A stretch of 64,000 nt of DNA, taken from positions 2,294,001 to 2,358,000 of the forward strand of contig NZ_JBKBEU010000001.1 of NCBI RefSeq assembly GCF_047372505.1. The letters run 5' to 3'. The DNA is from Phaeobacter cretensis (GTDB lineage Bacteria; Pseudomonadota; Alphaproteobacteria; Rhodobacterales; Rhodobacteraceae). Positions 60,521-64,000 of the stretch are shown here, one piece after another. Within the stretch, counting starts at the first letter, position 1. Every line of letters starts with the position of its first letter. The notes under the pieces were generated by a model, which saw only the letters and a list, made by a program, of their open reading frames with translations, did no database searches and was not told the origin of the DNA. A program made the translations under genes and the position numbers.

Positions 60521-61339
60521 GTGAAGGATATGGAAGACGGCTATATCACCGAGGACGGGCGCAAGATCGGCGGCGTGGTGATGGAGATGAAAAACATCAC
60601 CCTGCGTTTTGGCGGCGTGGTGGCGATCAAGGATATCTCGTTTGATATCCGCGAAGGCGAGATCAGGGCCATTATCGGCCCCAATGGCGCCGGCAAGTCC
60701 TCAATGCTGAATGTGATCTCGGGTTTCTATATTCCACAGGATGGCGAGGTGCTGTTTCGCGGCAAGCCACGCCCGCAGATGCGCCCTTATGAGGTTGCTC
60801 GCCAGGGTATTGCCCGGACGTTCCAGAATATCGCGTTGTTTGATGGGATGAGCGTGCTCGACAATGTGATGACCGGGCGTCTCAACTATATGAAGACCAA
60901 CATTTTTCAGCAGGCGATTTGGCGTGGCAAAGCTGCAGCTGAAGAGAGTGAAAACCGTGAGTCCGTGGAACGGATCATCGACTTTCTGGAGATCCAGCAT
61001 ATCCGCAAAACGCCGGTGGCGCGGCTGCCTTATGGTCTGAAAAAGCGGGTTGAGCTGGCGCGTGCGCTTGCTGCTGAACCCAAGTTGCTTCTGCTGGATG
61101 AACCAATGGCTGGTATGAACGTCGAAGAAAAAGAGGACATGTCTCGCTTTATTCTCGATGTGAACGATGAATTTGGCACGACCATTGCCCTGATTGAACA
61201 TGACATGGGCGTTGTGATGGATCTCTCCGATCGTGTCGTGGTGATGGACTACGGCAAGAAGATTGGCGATGGGACACCCGATGAGGTGCGCAATAATCAG
61301 GACGTGATCGACGCCTATCTGGGGGTGAGCCATGACTGA
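60521..61339 (+). CDS. LIV-type ABC transporter ATP-binding protein (LivG-like)
   Basis: A 272-residue ABC ATPase of the branched-chain amino acid transporter class. Walker A GPNGAGKSS is at residues 53-61, the LPYGLKKRVELARAL signature segment near 180 is typical of LivG, and the Walker B LLLLDEPMAGMN follows. The start could be GTG at 60521 or ATG at 60530; the GTG has better spacing to AAAGG. In this family cargo ranges from amino acids to aromatic and fatty acids. It is the second gene of the acyl-CoA synthetase operon. Confidence 0.93.
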   Translation: MKDMEDGYITEDGRKIGGVVMEMKNITLRFGGVVAIKDISFDIREGEIRAIIGPNGAGKSSMLNVISGFYIPQDGEVLFRGKPRPQMRPYEVARQGIARTFQNIALFDGMSVLDNVMTGRLNYMKTNIFQQAIWRGKAAAEESENRESVERIIDFLEIQHIRKTPVARLPYGLKKRVELARALAAEPKLLLLDEPMAGMNVEEKEDMSRFILDVNDEFGTTIALIEHDMGVVMDLSDRVVVMDYGKKIGDGTPDEVRNNQDVIDAYLGVSHD

Positions 61340-61413
61340 CCTACAGGTGCGCAGAACGAAATTCGGAAATTTTTGGCAGGTGTCGGTGAAGACAGTTGCA
61401 GGAGGAGAGCGGG

Positions 61414-62400
61414 ATGCCTGAACAACTCGTCTTTGCGATGGAAGTCACGCTGAACGGCCTAATGGCAGGCGTGCTGTATGCGCTGGTCGCGCTGGGTTTT
61501 GTCCTGATCTACAAGGCTTCGGGTATCTTTAACTACGCGCAAGGTGTTATGGCGCTGTTCGCCGCTATGACACTGGTTGGGATTATGAACGGTCAGGTGC
61601 CGTTTTCGCATGTCATAAATGCGATCTTTGGTGGGCATATCACCCACTTCGGCTGGACGGTTCCGTCTTTTGTGGCGATTGTTATCACGGTTGGCGTGAT
61701 GGTGTTACTCGCCTGGATGGTGCAGCAATTTGTGATGCGTCATTTGGTCGGGCAGGAGCCGATTATCCTGTTTATGGCGACCATTGGTCTCGCTTACTTC
61801 CTAGAAGGCGTGGCGGACCTGATGTGGGGGTCCGAAATCAAGACGCTGGATGTGGGCTTGCCTCAGGGGATCAACCTATGGATTGACGAGACCACCTATC
61901 AGATTTTTGACTACGGGTTCTTTATCGACAATCTCGACATCGTGGCGACAATCATTGCGGCGTTACTGGTGGCAGGGCTTGTGGCCTTTGCGCAGTACAC
62001 CAAACAAGGTCGTGCTATGCGGGCCGTGGCCGATGACCATCAGGCAGCACTATCGGTGGGCATTTCACTTAACTTCATTTGGGTGCTGGTCTGGTCGGTT
62101 GCGGGATTTGTAGCACTGGTTGCCGGGATCATGTGGGGCACCAAATCCGGCGTGCAATTTTCGCTGTCGCTGATTGCATTGAAAGCCTTGCCCGTATTGA
62201 TGCTGGGTGGCTTCACCTCAATTCCCGGCGCAATCATTGGCGGGTTGATCATTGGTGTGGGCGAAAAGCTGTTCGAATTCATGATCGGCCCGATGGTCGG
62301 GGGGGCGACGGAAAACTGGTTTGCCTATGTGTTGGCGCTGTTGTTCCTGGTGTTCCGCCCACAAGGTCTGTTTGGGGAGAAGATCATTGAACGGGTCTGA
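61414..62400 (+). CDS. LIV-type ABC transporter permease (LivH-like)
   Basis: A 328-residue permease with about eight transmembrane segments, an intact LivH pattern (LNGLMAGVLYALVALGFVLIYKASGIFNYAQG near residue 12 and GGFTSIPGAIIGGLIIGVGEK near 270). I chose the ATG at 61414 with GGAGGAGAG upstream. It is 74 bp after the ATPase gene. Its operon is interrupted by the reverse-strand gene at 62458-62814 before livM. Confidence 0.94.
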   Translation: MPEQLVFAMEVTLNGLMAGVLYALVALGFVLIYKASGIFNYAQGVMALFAAMTLVGIMNGQVPFSHVINAIFGGHITHFGWTVPSFVAIVITVGVMVLLAWMVQQFVMRHLVGQEPIILFMATIGLAYFLEGVADLMWGSEIKTLDVGLPQGINLWIDETTYQIFDYGFFIDNLDIVATIIAALLVAGLVAFAQYTKQGRAMRAVADDHQAALSVGISLNFIWVLVWSVAGFVALVAGIMWGTKSGVQFSLSLIALKALPVLMLGGFTSIPGAIIGGLIIGVGEKLFEFMIGPMVGGATENWFAYVLALLFLVFRPQGLFGEKIIERV

Positions 62401-62421
62401 CGCCTCTGTGCCTTTGGCATG

Positions 62422-62442
62422 GCGTCTCCGTTCCGGAGGCGC
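62422..62442. terminator. Hairpin between convergent livH and SHOCT-like genes
   Basis: GCGTCTCCG and CGGAGGCGC form a 9-bp stem (one G-U pair) with a 3-base loop. There is no clear T run, so its role as terminator is uncertain; it could also be an RNA processing structure. Confidence 0.45.
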
Positions 62443-62457
62443 GCGGCGCCAATCAGC

Positions 62458-62814
62458 TCACCGTTCCAGCCTTCGGAAGGCCGCAATAACGATGGCAGCA
62501 AAGACGGTTACAACCAGCGTGAAGGCGATGGTGACATCGCCGATCAGCTGCCCGACGAGCAGCGTCATGGCTGCAGCAGCAAAAAGCGCCAGCAGTAACA
62601 TGCCCCAAGCGACAGGGGCGACATCGCTCGATTGTCGCCGCGCGGCTCGCGTTGGTGATTGGCCCGGCGATTGGCGCTGGGCCTGTGGAAGGACAGTTGC
62701 CTCCTCCACCGTGTTGAGCAACCGGGTCTTGGCCCTTGTGAAGTCCTCGGGAGACAGGTCTCCCCTCTCCCGTGCAGCCTCTAGCTGCCGGATTTCCTGC
62801 AAAATTGAACTCAT
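62458..62814 (-). CDS. Small SHOCT-like membrane protein
   Basis: A 118-residue protein. The N-terminal part contains a short-helix motif LEAARERGDLSPEDFTRAKTRLL (residues about 11-33) of the SHOCT type, followed by a charged, Gln/Arg-rich linker and two hydrophobic helices (about 69-90 and 92-112), so it is probably an inner-membrane protein with a cytoplasmic N terminus. Function unknown. I chose ATG 62814; a GTG at 62823 is possible. It is antisense to the liv genes, lying between livH and the small gene before livM. Confidence 0.7.
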   Translation of the reverse strand: MSSILQEIRQLEAARERGDLSPEDFTRAKTRLLNTVEEATVLPQAQRQSPGQSPTRAARRQSSDVAPVAWGMLLLALFAAAAMTLLVGQLIGDVTIAFTLVVTVFAAIVIAAFRRLER

Positions 62815-62916
62815 CGTTCCCACTCACTTTTCCCGAGGCAAACTTGGCAGAAAGATTGGGGCGAAATGTGGCAATGGCCGAAAATCCGACGGATTAGTTA
62901 ACGCAGGTGGCAGCAG

Positions 62917-63174
62917 ATGACCAAGCACATCGCCATCATCGATGTTGTCGCTTTGGCGGGGTTCGGTGTCTTTGGTTACGTTGCTCAGATGGCCGAGAGG
63001 TTTTCCGATGGGCAGATGACTACGGTATCTCTGTTGGGGGCAGCTGGGCTGATCATTGGTGCTCTTGCCAATCTGAAACGGGCTCATGTAACCGATCTAA
63101 GTGCTTACGTTAAAATAACAAATCAACGCGACACGGGTCCGAGAAACCGTGCGCAGCAAGAAGGGAGCATCTGA
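62917..63174 (+). CDS. Small two-helix membrane protein in the liv cluster
   Basis: An 85-residue protein with two hydrophobic segments (about residues 5-25 and 38-53), and a charged C-terminal tail. It has no recognised family. It ends 3 bases before the livM ATG, so it is co-transcribed with livM. It might be a small transporter accessory protein, but that is only from position. Confidence 0.65.
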   Translation: MTKHIAIIDVVALAGFGVFGYVAQMAERFSDGQMTTVSLLGAAGLIIGALANLKRAHVTDLSAYVKITNQRDTGPRNRAQQEGSI

Positions 63175-63177
63175 GTC

Positions 63178-64000
63178 ATGTTCTATCGTGAAGCCGGAGA
63201 TTTCAAAACCTCCTACCAAGATGACAGCCAGACCTTCCCGATCAAATTTGACCGGATCCGCTATTATATCGTGCTGGCCTTCGCGTTTCTGGTGGTGCCG
63301 TTCGTGGTAAATGACTACTGGGCCAACGCTATTCTTCTGCCGTTTCTGATTTACTCGATTGCCGCAATTGGCCTCAATATACTGGTTGGCTATTGCGGGC
63401 AGGTGTCACTGGGAACGGGTGGTTTCATGGCTGTGGGGGCTTATGCCTGCTATAAGCTAATGACTGCCTTTCCGGAGATGAGCATGTTCATTCATGTTTT
63501 GCTGGCCGGTGGGATCACATCATTGGTCTGCATCGCGTTTGGTCTGCCATCGCTGCGGATCAAAGGCTTCTACCTTGCGGTGGCAACCTTGGCAGCGCAG
63601 TTCTTTTTGGTTTGGCTCTTCAATCGGGTGCCGTGGTTTTACAACTACTCCGCTTCTGGTCAGATCAGCGCGCCGGAGCGGGATGTCTTTGGCATCATTG
63701 TCACCGGTCCTAACGCACCGGCCTGGGCCACCTATATGTTCTGCCTCATTTTCCTGGCGTTTTGCGCGGTGGTTGCACGTAATCTGACACGCGGCACTGT
63801 TGGCCGCAGCTGGATGGCCATCCGAGACATGGATATCGCTGCTGAAATCATCGGAGTGAACCCTCTGAAAGCGAAGCTCTCGGCCTTCGGTGTTTCGGGT
63901 TTCTTTATCGGAGTTTCCGGCGCGCTGTTTTTCTCGGTCTACCTTGGGGCGGTTGAAGTCGGCGAGGCCTTCGGCATCAACAAATCATTTCTTGTGCTCT
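63178..64000 (+). CDS. LIV-type ABC transporter permease (LivM-like), 3' end cut by window
   Basis: The first 274 codons of a permease that continues beyond the window. About seven hydrophobic segments are seen, with the LivM signature LNILVGYCGQVSLGTGGFMAVGAY near residue 66-89 and RSWMAIRDMDIAAEIIGV near 212-229. GGGAG lies upstream of the ATG. It pairs with the LivH-like permease; the LivF-type ATPase and substrate-binding protein, if present, must be beyond the right end. Confidence 0.9.
   Translation, partial: MFYREAGDFKTSYQDDSQTFPIKFDRIRYYIVLAFAFLVVPFVVNDYWANAILLPFLIYSIAAIGLNILVGYCGQVSLGTGGFMAVGAYACYKLMTAFPEMSMFIHVLLAGGITSLVCIAFGLPSLRIKGFYLAVATLAAQFFLVWLFNRVPWFYNYSASGQISAPERDVFGIIVTGPNAPAWATYMFCLIFLAFCAVVARNLTRGTVGRSWMAIRDMDIAAEIIGVNPLKAKLSAFGVSGFFIGVSGALFFSVYLGAVEVGEAFGINKSFLVL

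Noticed and set aside
1..64000. tRNA genes, insertion sequences, prophage, CRISPR or defence islands
   Set aside because: Intergenic regions were scanned by eye for cloverleaf patterns, transposase motifs and direct-repeat borders, and none was found.

Overview
The window is chromosomal DNA from an alphaproteobacterium, almost certainly a marine member of the Roseobacter group (Rhodobacteraceae). The evidence is the roughly 57% G+C (by eye), protein sequences typical of the group (BamF/DUF3035 lipoprotein, SDHAF4-like small protein, two GcvT-fused dimethylglycine dehydrogenase-like flavoproteins), and gene orders known from that group: rsmB-heparinase-purH-lspA-bamF-M16-M16, and rbfA-truB-rpsO-pnp. 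Genus cannot be fixed from sequence alone. No CRISPR array, insertion sequence, prophage, tRNA or rRNA gene was seen. Most of the window is ordinary core genome, with accessory genes placed between core blocks.

Layout. 1-4 kb: 5' end of a gamma-glutamyltransferase, an RsbV/RsbW-like partner-switch pair, a thiolase, and a free-methionine-sulfoxide reductase. 3.4-11.1 kb: a methylated-amine/betaine catabolic block, made of an XRE-cupin regulator with two candidate operators in front of it, a LysE exporter, a GFA-domain zinc protein, and two paralogous FAD/folate dehydrogenases flanking a GbdR-like AraC regulator. 11.3-19.7 kb: mixed single genes (RarD, SGNH hydrolase, SnoaL, RluA-type pseudouridine synthase, GT11 fucosyltransferase-like, VOC protein, aldehyde dehydrogenase, 1-Cys peroxiredoxin, GT25). 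19.8-28.4 kb: the ribosome/RNA cluster pnp, rpsO, truB, rbfA on the minus strand. It is interrupted by an opposite-strand methyltransferase, an RTX protein, a DUF1643 protein and a phosphodiester glycosidase.

28.5-38.6 kb: dapB, the SDHAF4-like gene, then a plus-strand run rsmB, heparinase-like, purH, lspA, bamF and two M16 peptidase-like genes (one with the zinc motif, one without). 38.7-42.1 kb: deoC followed by a double-domain aldehyde dehydrogenase of the ALDH16 type, possibly a deoxyribose-to-acetyl unit. 42.2-46.3 kb: a SitABCD-type metal ABC transporter behind two Fur/Mur-like boxes. 46.4-51.3 kb: mutL, rmuC and a membrane class III cyclase in overlapping order, then a DUF3775 protein. 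51.4-55.5 kb: two saccharopine dehydrogenases, a glutathione S-transferase, a histidine phosphatase and a small WGR protein. 55.6-64 kb: a two-component system (OmpR-type regulator plus hybrid PAS kinase) divergent from an acyl-CoA synthetase and a LIV-type ABC transporter whose last gene runs off the window.

No clear undescribed system emerges. The best leads are the paired 25-bp dyads before the XRE-cupin gene, the deoC-ALDH16 pairing, a 24-bp perfect palindrome before the peroxiredoxin gene, the tandem dyads near 55.1 kb, the reverse-strand methyltransferase splitting rpsO from pnp, and an N-terminally anchored RTX protein.
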